Positions 18,214 to 27,476 of a stretch of 64,000 nt of DNA are shown here, piece by piece. Origin of the DNA: Nitrospira sp. UBA5698 (GTDB lineage Bacteria; Nitrospirota; Nitrospiria; Nitrospirales; Nitrospiraceae); NCBI GenBank assembly GCA_002420115.1, contig DIHK01000047.1, positions 15,698 to 79,697 of the forward strand, given 5' to 3'. The notes below the pieces were generated by a model. That model saw nothing but the letters and a program-made list of their open reading frames with translations, did no database searches and had not been told where the DNA came from. Within the stretch, counting starts at the first letter, position 1, and each line of letters begins with the position of its first letter. Position numbers and translations under genes: made by a program.

Positions 18214-18828
18214 ATGCCCATTATTGTGGCGGTCAACGGGGTTGCGGAAGTCTATCCGGCCAAGCTCGTGACCCCACGATACAACCGTACGGAGGCTGCG
18301 GCAGATCGGGAGCATCATGGCCAACCGTCATCGACGTTGCATCACCCCGCCTTGGTTGCACAGACGGCCTACCGGCAACAGGGGCCCGATCGATCACATC
18401 CCACGCCGGCGGTCCTGGCCCGAGACTTGATGACGACACCGGTGCTCTCGCTTCCATCTGACAGTCGGTTACTTGAGGCATGGACGATCATGTCTCACAA
18501 AGGATTCCACCACCTCCCCATCACGTCATTACATGGCACGCTCGTAGGGATGCTCTCGTATCAAGATCTCCTCCGGCATGTGCCTGAATTGATCACATCG
18601 GAGGATACGCGACAAGCTTCTCACAAGCACGTTGCCGAGGTCATGACCTCACGAGTGATTTCGGCAACCCCTACAACAGAGATCCGTGAAATAGCCCGAG
18701 TCATGCTGGAGGAACGGATCCATGCGGTTCCGATTCTCGATCAGAACCGTCGTCTCGTCGGTATTCTTTCGACACAAGACCTGCTCCATGGCATCGCCAC
18801 CCATGGTCCGCTCGAACTGTGGACCTGA
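18214..18828 (+). CDS. Tandem CBS-domain protein
   Basis: The 204-residue protein has an N-terminal polar segment (about 1-65, no recognised domain) and two CBS motifs. The first is ARDLMTTPVLSLPSDSRLLEAW (about 70-125) and the second VAEVMTSRVISATPTTEIREIA (about 140-195). CBS pairs bind adenosyl nucleotides and act as energy or ion sensors; no effector domain is fused. Start ATG 18214 follows AAGGAG by 7 bases. A much longer open frame reaches upstream to 18016 but lacks a ribosome binding site. Confidence 0.88.
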   Translation: MPIIVAVNGVAEVYPAKLVTPRYNRTEAAADREHHGQPSSTLHHPALVAQTAYRQQGPDRSHPTPAVLARDLMTTPVLSLPSDSRLLEAWTIMSHKGFHHLPITSLHGTLVGMLSYQDLLRHVPELITSEDTRQASHKHVAEVMTSRVISATPTTEIREIARVMLEERIHAVPILDQNRRLVGILSTQDLLHGIATHGPLELWT

Positions 18829-18945
18829 CCTCTCAGGCTTTCGTCTATCGTTCAAGATCTGCCCGCCAACACAGCTCGTCAATTCCTGTGATACCCAAGT
18901 TGCTGATTCCCTACCAGCCAGATCGGTGGGAGAGGGGATGGCTCG

Positions 18946-19422
18946 TCACGATCCGCTCACGTGTTTCCACACTGAAAATGTCGCTGCCTGGCCAAGCGGA
19001 CGCTCAGCCACATCAACCACCGTCCAAATCACGGCCTTCTCAACCACAAACCGACGGCCCGATGAAGAAATCCGCACTCCGCGATAGCCGTCATAGAAGC
19101 CTTGGGCTCGCGCCTGCGCCAACATCCGCTCTCGTTCTGCCAGGTTATCGGCCTCAGCCGTGAGCCGCGAGGGAGTCATCGTGAATCGTTCCCAGGAGAC
19201 TTCCCACAGGTCCAGTGCCACTTGATTGCCATAGTTCAAGACCGGATCAGGCTCGACACCATGCGACACCACGACAAAGGAGACTTCAAACAATCTCTGC
19301 GCCTGCGCCGCCGCATCTCCGGTCCGCTCGATCAACTTGTGTCCAATCCAGCGCTGATAGCTGTCCAGCAATAACTGACTCCACTCCACAATGCGCGGTT
19401 CGTTCCACGGTGCAGTCTTCAT
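18946..19422 (-). CDS. MEKHLA domain protein
   Basis: The 158 residues match the stand-alone MEKHLA domain, a PAS-related fold: LLLDSYQRWIGHKL, FVVVSHGVEPDPVLNYGNQVALDLWE, TMTPSRLTAEADN, GFYDGYRGVRISSSGRRF and a final GQAATF. The function in bacteria is not known; a small-molecule sensor role is likely from the PAS-like fold. Start ATG 19422 is preferred, since an upstream start at 19485 would overlap the leuC promoter region. It is convergent with the CBS gene and divergent from leuC. Confidence 0.85.
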   Translation of the reverse strand: MKTAPWNEPRIVEWSQLLLDSYQRWIGHKLIERTGDAAAQAQRLFEVSFVVVSHGVEPDPVLNYGNQVALDLWEVSWERFTMTPSRLTAEADNLAERERMLAQARAQGFYDGYRGVRISSSGRRFVVEKAVIWTVVDVAERPLGQAATFSVWKHVSGS

Positions 19423-19472
19423 GAGCCTGGTGGTATCACGACATGCGGTGTAGGGCAAGCGGTAGAGACACC

Positions 19473-19503
19473 TTGTCAAGACCATGGGCCTTCTCTGTAT
19501 AAT
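19473..19503 (+). promoter_or_regulatory. Sigma70-type promoter of leuCD
   Basis: A perfect TATAAT (19498-19503) is preceded by TTGTCA (19473-19478) with a 19-base spacer. The start codon of leuC is 31 bases downstream of the -10 box. The spacer is longer than the ideal 17, so the -35 assignment is less sure than the -10. Confidence 0.5.
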
Positions 19504-19534
19504 GGGGCCTCACTTTAATACAGCAGGAGCACTG

Positions 19535-20938
19535 ATGGCGGGCAAGACACTGTTCGACAAAATTTGGGAGTCGCATGTTGTTCGAGCGGAACCGGATGGG
19601 ACCACCCTTCTGTACATCGACCGGCAACTCGTGCATGAAGTCACATCGCCGCAGGCCTTTGAGGGGTTGAAGCTTGCCGGTCGGCGCCCACGCCGTCCCG
19701 CCGCCACACTCGCGGTACCGGATCACAATGTCCCCACGACCGACAGGAAACTGCCGATTGCCGATCTCATCAGCGCAAAGCAGATTCAAACCCTTGAGGA
19801 AAACTGCCGTGACTTCGGCATTGCCTACTTCGGCATGGATGACGTCCGACAAGGCGTGGTTCACGTCATTGGCCCTGAACAAGGGTTCACGCTTCCGGGA
19901 ACGACCATCGTATGCGGGGATTCTCATACATCCACTCATGGAGCCTTTGGTGCCTTGGCATTCGGCATCGGGACTAGCGAGGTCGAACATGTCCTCGCCA
20001 CACAGTGCTTGGTGCAGAAACGGCCCAAAACGATGGAAGTCCGGGTTGAAGGGTCCCTTTCTGATCGTTGTTCGGCCAAGGACATTATTCTGGCGATTAT
20101 CGGAAAGATTGGAACAGCTGGTGGCACCGGGTACGTCATCGAATACACAGGGTCGGCGATTCGCGCACTGAGCATGGAGGGGCGCATGACCCTCTGCAAC
20201 ATGTCGATCGAGGGCGGGGCCCGTGCTGGGCTGGTAGCCCCCGATGACAAGACGATCGCCTATGTAAAGGGACGCCCACTGAGTCCAACTGGAGACTTAT
20301 TCGAACGGGCTGTTCAGGTATGGCAGTCGCTCAAGACCGATCCGGACGCCATCTACGATGCCGTCGTAACTCTGCGGGCAGAAGACATCGCACCTCAAGT
20401 CAGTTGGGGAACGAGCCCGGGAATGGTGTTAGGTGTGGACCAAAAGGTTCCGGACCCGCAAACGATCGTGGATGCTAAAACTAAGAGTGCAACGGAACGC
20501 GCATTGAGCTACATGGGGTTGTCTCCTAATACGCCGATCACCGAGATCAAGGTCGACAAGGTCTTCATTGGGTCCTGCACCAACTCACGCATTGAAGACT
20601 TACGGTTGGCAGCCAGCCTGGCCAAAGGTCGGAAGGTAGCGACATCCGTGCATGCCATGGTCGTCCCAGGGTCCGGACTCGTCAAACAACAGGCCGAAGC
20701 GGAGGGACTTGATCGCGTGTTTCGTGATGCGGGATTTGAATGGAGAGAGGCCGGGTGCAGCATGTGCCTGGCGATGAATGCCGATGTCCTGCAACCCGGA
20801 GAACGTTGTGCTTCCACAAGCAATCGCAACTTCGAGGGACGCCAAGGCGCGGGCGGAAGAACTCACTTGGTCTCCCCTGCCATGGCAGTGGCGGCGGCCA
20901 TCGAAGGGCACTTCGTTGATATTCGACATTGGAGCTGA
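19535..20938 (+). CDS. leuC: 3-isopropylmalate dehydratase large subunit
   Basis: LeuC with LeuD isomerises 2- to 3-isopropylmalate in leucine synthesis. The [4Fe-4S] ligands are C348 (IGSCTNSR), C408 and C411 (GCSMC), all intact, and the VCGDSHTSTHGAFG and EGGARAGL segments are typical. Start ATG 19535 (AGGAG at 19525-19529) gives 467 residues, the family length; an upstream in-frame ATG at 19484 lies within the promoter. The LeuC stop is 8 bases before leuD. Confidence 0.97.
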   Translation: MAGKTLFDKIWESHVVRAEPDGTTLLYIDRQLVHEVTSPQAFEGLKLAGRRPRRPAATLAVPDHNVPTTDRKLPIADLISAKQIQTLEENCRDFGIAYFGMDDVRQGVVHVIGPEQGFTLPGTTIVCGDSHTSTHGAFGALAFGIGTSEVEHVLATQCLVQKRPKTMEVRVEGSLSDRCSAKDIILAIIGKIGTAGGTGYVIEYTGSAIRALSMEGRMTLCNMSIEGGARAGLVAPDDKTIAYVKGRPLSPTGDLFERAVQVWQSLKTDPDAIYDAVVTLRAEDIAPQVSWGTSPGMVLGVDQKVPDPQTIVDAKTKSATERALSYMGLSPNTPITEIKVDKVFIGSCTNSRIEDLRLAASLAKGRKVATSVHAMVVPGSGLVKQQAEAEGLDRVFRDAGFEWREAGCSMCLAMNADVLQPGERCASTSNRNFEGRQGAGGRTHLVSPAMAVAAAIEGHFVDIRHWS

Positions 20939-20946
20939 GGTCGTTT

Positions 20947-21570
20947 ATGGAACCGTTTACCACTCTCAATGGTCTCGTGGCCCCATTGGATCAAATCAAT
21001 GTGGACACCGACCAAATTATTCCGAAGCAATTTTTAAAGACGATTAAACGGACCGGGCTCCGCGAAGGTCTCTTTTTTGACTGGAGAAAGAAAAAGGATG
21101 GATCACCGGATCCTGACTTTTTCTTGAATCAGCCTCGCTATCACGCTGCCTCCATCTTATTGACGCGCGATAATTTTGGATGCGGCTCATCTCGAGAACA
21201 TGCACCCTGGGCCCTGTTGGACCAAGGGTTCCGTTGCGTCATTGCTCCAAGTTTTGCCGACATTTTTTACAACAACTGCTTTCAAAACGGCATTCTTCCC
21301 GTGGTGCTGAACGCAGACGAAGTGCTGGCGCTCATGAAGCATGCCGTTGAGATCGAGGGATACCGGCTCACCGTCGATCTCGCCAACCAGACGGTGACAA
21401 CGCCGGAGAAAACAGTCTATCGGTTTGAGATCGATCCCTTCCGTAAGGATTGTCTCTACCGAGGCCTTGATTCGATCGGTTTGACGCTCCAACACGAGCA
21501 GGCCATCTCAGCTTATGAGACTCGTCGAAAGACTGAGGCCCCCTGGCTCTTCGGCGACCTTCACGCGTAA
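20947..21570 (+). CDS. leuD: 3-isopropylmalate dehydratase small subunit
   Basis: LeuD is the swivelling-domain partner of LeuC. The 207 residues show the substrate loop and the NVDTDQIIPKQFLKTI, NFGCGSSREHAPWAL and ADIFYNNCFQNGILP motifs of the proteobacterial-type long LeuD. Start ATG 20947 follows TGAGG and is within 8 bases of the leuC stop, so the genes are co-translated. Confidence 0.97.
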   Translation: MEPFTTLNGLVAPLDQINVDTDQIIPKQFLKTIKRTGLREGLFFDWRKKKDGSPDPDFFLNQPRYHAASILLTRDNFGCGSSREHAPWALLDQGFRCVIAPSFADIFYNNCFQNGILPVVLNADEVLALMKHAVEIEGYRLTVDLANQTVTTPEKTVYRFEIDPFRKDCLYRGLDSIGLTLQHEQAISAYETRRKTEAPWLFGDLHA

Positions 21571-21585
21571 CGAGGGGGACATCTG

Positions 21586-21936
21586 GTGAAAGCAGTGAAA
21601 GTATTATTGACTATCCTCGTGTTTCTCGGTGCGGCCTATCTCATCGTCGTGTTCAACTGGACGTATTCCGATGGAAACCGAGCCGGGTACATCCAAAAAT
21701 TTTCCTCGAAGGGATGGGTGTGTAAAACACATGAAGGAGAGCTGGCCATGACCACGGTGCCGGGTACAGCACCGGTCCTGTGGCAATTTACAATCTGGGA
21801 CGACAAAGTCGCCGATCAATTGAACGAGATGATGGGAAAGCGCGTCATCTTACATTACAAGGAATATCGCTATATCCCCACCACCTGCTTCGGGGACACG
21901 ACCTATTTTGTCGATAAGGTGGAAGTTCAAGAGTAG
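21586..21936 (+). CDS. Membrane-anchored conserved protein of unknown function, 116 aa
   Basis: One N-terminal helix (VKVLLTILVFLGAAYLIVVF) anchors a small domain with conserved-looking DGNRAGYIQKFSSKGWVCKTHEGEL and ITVWD-like strands. Two cysteines (C46 and one in TTCFGD) may pair. Similar proteins occur in diverse bacteria, often mislabelled as 6-phosphogluconate dehydrogenase, which their size rules out. Start is GTG 21586 with GAGGGGG ahead. It follows leuD by 15 bases and is likely co-transcribed, though no link with leucine synthesis is evident. Confidence 0.75.
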   Translation: MKAVKVLLTILVFLGAAYLIVVFNWTYSDGNRAGYIQKFSSKGWVCKTHEGELAMTTVPGTAPVLWQFTIWDDKVADQLNEMMGKRVILHYKEYRYIPTTCFGDTTYFVDKVEVQE

Positions 21937-21950
21937 CCGAGCTTCACCGC

Positions 21951-23006
21951 TTACAGCCAATTCTTCAGACGGAACCCAATCAACATAATCGCGGCGACGA
22001 CAGCCATAATGCCGAGGGCCATGGGATAGCCCCATACCCATTTCAACTCCGGCATGTGCTCAAAATTCATCCCATAGATGCCGGCGATGAAACTGAGCGG
22101 CATAAAGATCGTCGTGATCACCGTCAGTACCCGCATGACGGCATTGAGGCGATAGCTCACACTGGACAGATAGATGTCGAGACTGGCTGAAACCATTTCA
22201 CGCAGGGTCTCAATCGTATCTACAATCTGGACCACATGGTCATAGACATCCCGGAAAAACAGCTTCGTCGGCTCATGCAGGAACGGGCATTCCGAGCGGG
22301 AGAGATTGTTGATCGCTTCCCGTAACGGCCACACCGCGCGACGAACGAAGAGCAACTGCCGTTTCAGTGCATGGATATTTTGGAGAGTCTCCGGTTTCGG
22401 ATCGGCCATCACCCGTTCTTGAAGCGATTCAATGCGTTCACCAAGCATTTCGAGCACGGCAAAATACTGGTCGACCACGGCATCGATCAGCGCATAGATG
22501 AGATAGTCCGAGCCATTTTGCCGCAGGCGCCCCTTACCGCCTTTCAGGCGATCTCGAACAGCCCCGAACACATCCGTCCCGTTCTCCTGAAACGAGAGCA
22601 CATAATTCCGCCCAAGAACAAAACTGACCTGCTCAACCAGAATATCTCCGCGATCAGAGGTCGTCAGCATCTTCATCACAAGAAATAAATAGCCCTCGTA
22701 GTCGTCCAGTTTGGGACGTTGATCGGTATTGGCGATGTCTTCCAATAAAAGCGGGTGGAGGCCAAAGCATTTGCCGAATCCTTCCAACACCTCAACCTTG
22801 TGGACGCCGCCGACATTGACCCAGGTCACCGTCTCATCCGCCGGCGGTTGAAGGGCCTCCATGTCCGTTACGACCTGCTCGTCACAGTGCGTACCCGCAT
22901 AGTTGAAGCGAGTCACGGTCACAGAATCCGTGCGGGTCTCACCAATGTGAATGAGAGTCCCGGGGGAGAGACCGGTCTTCTTCGAACGCTTCTGGACCAA
23001 CTTCAT
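21951..23006 (-). CDS. corA: CorA-type magnesium/cobalt transporter
   Basis: CorA forms a pentameric inner-membrane Mg2+ channel. A large cytosolic domain with VFLGRNYVLSFQE-type and long helical segments is followed by two C-terminal helices and the signature YGMN between them (GMN near residue 312), ending in the basic tail RLKNWL. The start is uncertain: ATG 23006 leaves a 93-base divergent gap, while TTG 23078 would leave only 21 bases before the divergent phosphatase gene. Confidence 0.93.
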   Translation of the reverse strand: MKLVQKRSKKTGLSPGTLIHIGETRTDSVTVTRFNYAGTHCDEQVVTDMEALQPPADETVTWVNVGGVHKVEVLEGFGKCFGLHPLLLEDIANTDQRPKLDDYEGYLFLVMKMLTTSDRGDILVEQVSFVLGRNYVLSFQENGTDVFGAVRDRLKGGKGRLRQNGSDYLIYALIDAVVDQYFAVLEMLGERIESLQERVMADPKPETLQNIHALKRQLLFVRRAVWPLREAINNLSRSECPFLHEPTKLFFRDVYDHVVQIVDTIETLREMVSASLDIYLSSVSYRLNAVMRVLTVITTIFMPLSFIAGIYGMNFEHMPELKWVWGYPMALGIMAVVAAIMLIGFRLKNWL

Positions 23007-23099
23007 CGTAGCGAGCTTGTACGCAGATTCTTGCGGAAGGTCAAGCCGAGAACCGACACATTCCTTTTCATTCGGCAATAGGCCTGGTACTCTGGGCTC

Positions 23100-23900
23100 A
23101 TGAAATTATCGCATGAGCTCAACCGACTTGAAGACGCGATGAGAGCCGCTGGGTCAGAAGCCTTGCGGTTGGCTAGGGATGGATTCAAGACGATCACAAA
23201 ACCAGATCAGTCTCCGGTCACATCAGCAGACCTTGCGGTCAACGATATTCTTCACACACACCTGCGCTCCGCATTTCCTCAGGACGGATGGCTATCGGAA
23301 GAATCCCCGGATGATGCCGGGCGACTGCAGAAAGATCGAGTCTGGGTGGTCGATCCGATCGATGGGACCAAAGCCTTCATCAATAGAGTCCCGGAGTTTT
23401 GCATTTCCGTCGCCCTCATTGAGCAGGGTCTTCCCATCGTGGCCGCCATCTATAACCCTTCGACCAACGAACTCTTCAGTGCCATCCGAGGTGAAGGACT
23501 TCGGCTGAACCACGAATCGGTAGATTCGCAGCAGATGAACGCCAGACAACTGCCGATAATTGCGCTGGGTCCATGGGAACAGCAGATCGGTCGCTTTGCG
23601 GCACTAGATTCATCCGCTCAGCATCGTCCGATGCTCTCCATTGCCTGGTGCCTTGCTCTGATGGCATGCAGCCGCATCGATGCGGTAGCCACCTTTGAAC
23701 CGGAAAATGAGTGGGACGTCGCGGCTGGAGTCCTGTTGATCGAGGAAGCCGGCGGAACGATTACTGATGGAAGCGGACAGGCCCTGACGTTCAACCGACC
23801 AACTCCACGCTACCGTGGAATCATCGCCACAAGCCCTTGCTGTCCTCCTTCACTCGGTCGAGAGTTGGCGAACCTCAAGTCTGCAACGCGCACATCGTGA
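23100..23900 (+). CDS. cysQ: Inositol monophosphatase-family enzyme, probably 3'(2'),5'-bisphosphate nucleotidase
   Basis: This Mg-dependent, Li-sensitive phosphatase fold (266 aa) removes the 3'-phosphate of PAP/PAPS in the CysQ branch. Metal-binding motifs are SEESPDD (E of EE), WVVDPIDGTKAF and EWDVAAGVLLIEEAGG. KPDQSPVTSADLAVN at the N-terminus is also family-typical. The assignment to CysQ rather than inositol or histidinol phosphatase rests on overall resemblance only. The gene is convergent with an aminotransferase across a repeat-rich gap. Confidence 0.8.
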   Translation: MKLSHELNRLEDAMRAAGSEALRLARDGFKTITKPDQSPVTSADLAVNDILHTHLRSAFPQDGWLSEESPDDAGRLQKDRVWVVDPIDGTKAFINRVPEFCISVALIEQGLPIVAAIYNPSTNELFSAIRGEGLRLNHESVDSQQMNARQLPIIALGPWEQQIGRFAALDSSAQHRPMLSIAWCLALMACSRIDAVATFEPENEWDVAAGVLLIEEAGGTITDGSGQALTFNRPTPRYRGIIATSPCCPPSLGRELANLKSATRTS

Positions 23901-23916
23901 AGCGCCTTAGCCCACG

Positions 23917-23998
23917 GTTTCAAGTTCCAGGTTTGATGTTTCAGGTCTTCCGACACCATGGAGTCGAAGCGTGAAACTTGGAACATGAAACTCGATAC
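23917..23998. repeat. Phased heptanucleotide repeats forming an imperfect inverted repeat
   Basis: Four in-phase heptads (GTTTCAA, GTTCCAG, GTTTGAT, GTTTCAG; 23917-23944) face a second set (GTGAAAC, TTGGAAC, ATGAAAC, TCGATAC; 23971-23998) that is nearly their reverse complement. The arms could fold into a long hairpin between two convergent genes and act as a bidirectional terminator. Related heptads recur at 35481-35494 and 44490-44524. It resembles the short tandem heptamer (STRR) repeats known from cyanobacteria in style, not necessarily in origin. Confidence 0.65.
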
Positions 23999-24055
23999 TC
24001 GGGATCGAGGAAACGAACGACTAGAGCCCGAGTCGCATTGCACTACCCCGAGTCG

Positions 24056-25213
24056 TTACATCCTCGCCTGTGTCAGTCTCCGACAAGCCTCCTCTAGATC
24101 CTGATCGGTCTTGGCGTAACTGAATCGGATAAAGTCAGCCCCAACCTTGCTCGTAAAAAAGGCTTCCCCCGGCACGCCGGCGACCCCGGTTTTGTCTAAG
24201 AGAGACATCGCTCGGGCTTTCCCCGTCTGACCCGATAGATGGGAGACATTCGCGAGGACATAATAGGCGCCCTGCGGGATGGATGGAGTGATTCCGGCTT
24301 GAGTGAGTGCACGGCAGAACTTTTCACGCTTTCCCTGATAGTCCTGCCGTAGCTGCGCATAGAAACTATCCGGCAGTTCACGGATCCCTCGCGCAACACC
24401 CATCTGCAACGGTGCAGGAGCACACACGTAAAGTAAATCGTTCATGGCCCCGATGGCTTGTGCCCACCGTCGGGATGCAACGCTGTACCCGATCCGCCAC
24501 CCCGTCACACTGAACGTTTTGGAGTACCCGCCGATCGTGATCGTTCGCTCCGCCATCTCCGGCAACGAAGCCATACTGATATGACGGCGTCCGTCGTAGA
24601 GAAAGTATTCGTAGATCTCGTCCGTCAGGACAAAGAGGTCATGCCGGCAGGAAAATTCAGCCAGGGCCTCTAATTCGGACTGGCTGTAGACCTTACCAGA
24701 AGGGTTCCCTGGTGAATTGACGATGATGGCTTTTGTTCGTGGTGTCACGACCTCTTCCAGTTGGGCCAGGGAATAGGACCAGGTGGGAGGTTGCATCGAA
24801 ACCGCGACCGGAATCGCTTCAACCGCCACAAGCGCATTGATATGGTATTGGTAGTACGGCTCAAACAAAATGACCTCGTCACCGGGATTCAGTAGAGCGG
24901 CACAGGCAGAATGGAAGGCTCCCGTCGCACCGGCACTGACGGTAATGTCGCTTTCGGGGCTAGCCTGTATTCGGTTATACCGTTCGAGCTTCTCGGCAAT
25001 CGCTTGCCGGAGCTCCGGCAAGCCATCGAAACGTGTATAGACGTTGTAGCCATCACGAATCGCCCGCTCAGCCCCTTCGAGCACGATCGGAGGAACCGGC
25101 GTATCACAGACCCCCTGCGCCATATTGAGGCCCTTTGCATTAGCGCAGGCCTGAGTCATGGCTCGAATCTCCGATTGAGCCAAATCCGCCATTCGTCGAC
25201 TGACTGCACGCAT
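24056..25213 (-). CDS. Class I/II PLP-dependent aminotransferase
   Basis: This fold-type I aspartate-aminotransferase family enzyme has 385 residues. The PLP lysine is K232 in GGYSKTFSVTGWRIGY; the SPGNPSGKVY, LTDEIYEYFLYDG and final FIRFSYAKT (substrate-carboxylate Arg) motifs are intact. Substrate cannot be told from sequence; candidates are aspartate, kynurenine-type or methionine-related transamination. ATG 25213 is preceded by AAGGAG at 7 bases. It stands alone on the minus strand. Confidence 0.93.
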   Translation of the reverse strand: MRAVSRRMADLAQSEIRAMTQACANAKGLNMAQGVCDTPVPPIVLEGAERAIRDGYNVYTRFDGLPELRQAIAEKLERYNRIQASPESDITVSAGATGAFHSACAALLNPGDEVILFEPYYQYHINALVAVEAIPVAVSMQPPTWSYSLAQLEEVVTPRTKAIIVNSPGNPSGKVYSQSELEALAEFSCRHDLFVLTDEIYEYFLYDGRRHISMASLPEMAERTITIGGYSKTFSVTGWRIGYSVASRRWAQAIGAMNDLLYVCAPAPLQMGVARGIRELPDSFYAQLRQDYQGKREKFCRALTQAGITPSIPQGAYYVLANVSHLSGQTGKARAMSLLDKTGVAGVPGEAFFTSKVGADFIRFSYAKTDQDLEEACRRLTQARM

Positions 25214-25516
25214 TAGGATGCTCCTTCTGTTCTACTCACCACCGAGGCCCTTTCCGACAGGGAAATGGACTTCCCTGGTGCATCTTTCCAGAATAATTGC
25301 CACCGTCGCAGCACGAGTCAGGAACGGGACGGCACCGGCCGGTACCGTCCCGTTCCCATTGCCGACATAGATCGGATCGTAGAGGTCACACTAAGCACAG
25401 CATGATGGATCCTCCGCTGACCTTAGAGTCCAGGCAATACAGGGCGAGATCGTGGTTTACCACTCCGGCTCGTACGACGGCTGTAGTGTGATCATCTCGG
25501 ACAACATCCCTCTAGT
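25214..25516 (-). other. 303-base gap holding a strong GC-rich hairpin
   Basis: GGAACGGGACGG (25321-25332) pairs perfectly with CCGTCCCGTTCC (25345-25356), and the inner ACCGG/CCGGT extends the stem. It lies about 160 bases after the stop of the secreted propeller gene. There is no T-tract on either strand, so it may be a factor-dependent terminator, an mRNA 3' stabiliser or a repeat element. Nothing else is seen in this gap. Confidence 0.5.
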
Positions 25517-27097
25517 TTACCGATTTTTCTTTCGCACAATCGCCGCATGAGGATCGCTCAAGTTCCGTGATCCATCGGCATTCAATACGGTCGTCTCCAT
25601 CACCGCCGTAAGACTCCCTGACCGACGATTCGAAGACAAATCGATAATACCGAGTCCGGGACAACTCCCATCTGCGGCATGGCTGATGGTGAGAGGGAAG
25701 GGCCCGCGCAATGCCACATAGATACGTCCCCCAGTCTGACCAGTGCTGGGCGAGAGATCGCCTAAATCGGGAGTCGGATCATTCGTTCGCGTTGCCCCGA
25801 CTGTCCTCCCACAGACCCCGCTCGCCGTGAGACTGTAGGTTCCTTCATATCGTTTGTTCAGATCATTCCATGGAGGAGAGAGCTTAAATACCTCCACGTT
25901 GTTTCGAATGCGATCCATTTGATGGAGATACCCAGCTGCGCCGGATTCAGGATTTCGCACAATGACCACTCCGTGTGCATCGCGATTAGTTCCAGCCGGC
26001 ATGTGATTTCCAGCGATTTTCCCGTTGTCCTTATCCTGCCACACCGCGACAGGCTCCGGTGTATTCGGCGTATTGAACGCTGGAGCGACTGGGTAATCCA
26101 AGGCAAACCGATAGAGTGAAAATTCGGATACGTTTTGTCCGGACGTGCCAGTGTTGAGATGCATGAACCCATCACCTTCTGCTCCCCCACACCCAGCGGC
26201 ACGTACCACCGAGAGATCATATTCTGCAACAATCGCCATGGGACTTGCCGTGATGTCCACCACAAACATGCCCCCTCCACCAAGGGTCACAAAGGCATGT
26301 CGGCCGGTACTGGTTGGAACCGGACAGATAGGAGCATTGGCGACACGAATTCCTGGGGCCTGCTTGGCCGCGCCTGTCGGCGTCGTCATGGGCTGTCCAT
26401 CCGCAACAAGTCCGGTAACCTGGCATGAAATACTATCCGTTTCATCGGCATCCACCGCCACCGGCTGACCAAGAACCCGCCCCGGGCCTCCAACCAAATC
26501 CAGACTTGCTGCGCCATTGAAGGTAAACCGCTCGGGAACGCCTTCTTCATCGCGAACAACATCCACGCGTTCGAGGATACGACCATTCTGGTTCGCAACA
26601 ATGATGTGCTGCCCATCCGGTGTCCAAAAACTCATATGGTTCTGACGTCCGGTCGAGGTGCCGGTGGTGCGGAAGAGACAGACTGGTTTCTTCGTCCGTC
26701 CGTCGACAATGCCGAGATGGCCGCTTGCCACAAAGTTCAGCGCCATATACACATGGTCAGGGCTGGGCAAGACTCCATGGATTCGTGCTACATGCGCCCC
26801 GGTCGTCGCAAGGGCGGTTGGAAACAGGTCAGCTGTGACGTCAAGAACGGTTGGACTGTTGATCGGCGGATTCTGTTCCAGATCGCTGCCTTCATAGATA
26901 CGGATCTTCCCGCCATGCGTTCCATTGGGATTCTCCGTTGTGATCCCCTGAGTATTCGCCTGGTCACTGAGCCAAACCTCATACTCTTCTGCAGCCCCGG
27001 CCCCCGGGAGCATCAAAAGCAGGGCCGTGAGACTCCCTAATACAGCCCAGGGTCGATCCGCCAAGCGATCGGTATTCCGTTCCCAACAACTACGCAT
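25517..27097 (-). CDS. Secreted YVTN/YncE-like beta-propeller protein
   Basis: The 526-residue protein has a signal peptide (WAVLGSLTALLLMLPGAGA) and repeated beta-propeller-like blades: ARIHGVLPSPDHVYMALNF, GHLGIVDGRTKKPVCLF, HMSFWTPDGQHIIVANQNGRI and RHAFVTLGGGGMFVVD. Such propellers usually mediate binding, sometimes of metals or quinones; no catalytic motif is evident. The start is ATG 27097 with AAGGAGG five bases ahead, rather than the GTG two codons earlier. It is a single gene with a 370-base upstream region. Confidence 0.75.
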   Translation of the reverse strand: MRSCWERNTDRLADRPWAVLGSLTALLLMLPGAGAAEEYEVWLSDQANTQGITTENPNGTHGGKIRIYEGSDLEQNPPINSPTVLDVTADLFPTALATTGAHVARIHGVLPSPDHVYMALNFVASGHLGIVDGRTKKPVCLFRTTGTSTGRQNHMSFWTPDGQHIIVANQNGRILERVDVVRDEEGVPERFTFNGAASLDLVGGPGRVLGQPVAVDADETDSISCQVTGLVADGQPMTTPTGAAKQAPGIRVANAPICPVPTSTGRHAFVTLGGGGMFVVDITASPMAIVAEYDLSVVRAAGCGGAEGDGFMHLNTGTSGQNVSEFSLYRFALDYPVAPAFNTPNTPEPVAVWQDKDNGKIAGNHMPAGTNRDAHGVVIVRNPESGAAGYLHQMDRIRNNVEVFKLSPPWNDLNKRYEGTYSLTASGVCGRTVGATRTNDPTPDLGDLSPSTGQTGGRIYVALRGPFPLTISHAADGSCPGLGIIDLSSNRRSGSLTAVMETTVLNADGSRNLSDPHAAIVRKKNR

Positions 27098-27476
27098 GCA
27101 CACCTCCTTAATGTAGACATATCCCCACGATTCGCCCGCAATGAACGTTGTCTGTTTTCGGTGAACTTACTGTACCGGCTGGAGGCCGAGAGTAGCGCGG
27201 ACGAGATGGGAACACAAGAGGAGACAATATGGAGATGAATGCCAGCGCTGCCCAGCAATCCGAGAGCCATCGTTGCCTCGTAGAGTCGCCGTATGACGAC
27301 CTTTTCTAAAAGAACGGGGCTCTCTCCCTCAAGTCCCGGCTTACCGACACACACAGAACAAGACGTGCCCCCTACACCTCATGACTCACTGGATGTACGA
27401 GATGAGACGAGAACCTAATACCTATCTTTATCTAATCAGTGGCGCTCCATACGGATGGCTCACTGCGTAGCGCTTG
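27098..27476. other. 379-base gap with no gene recognised
   Basis: This region lies upstream of the propeller gene and downstream of the DUF3558-like gene, both on the minus strand. Apart from the AAGGAGG of the propeller gene (27102-27108), I see no coding sequence, terminator with T-tract or clear promoter here. Confidence 0.5.

Noticed and set aside
23078..23078. Upstream TTG as start of corA
   Set aside because: It would leave only 21 bases between divergent genes; ATG 23006 is more reasonable, though not proven.
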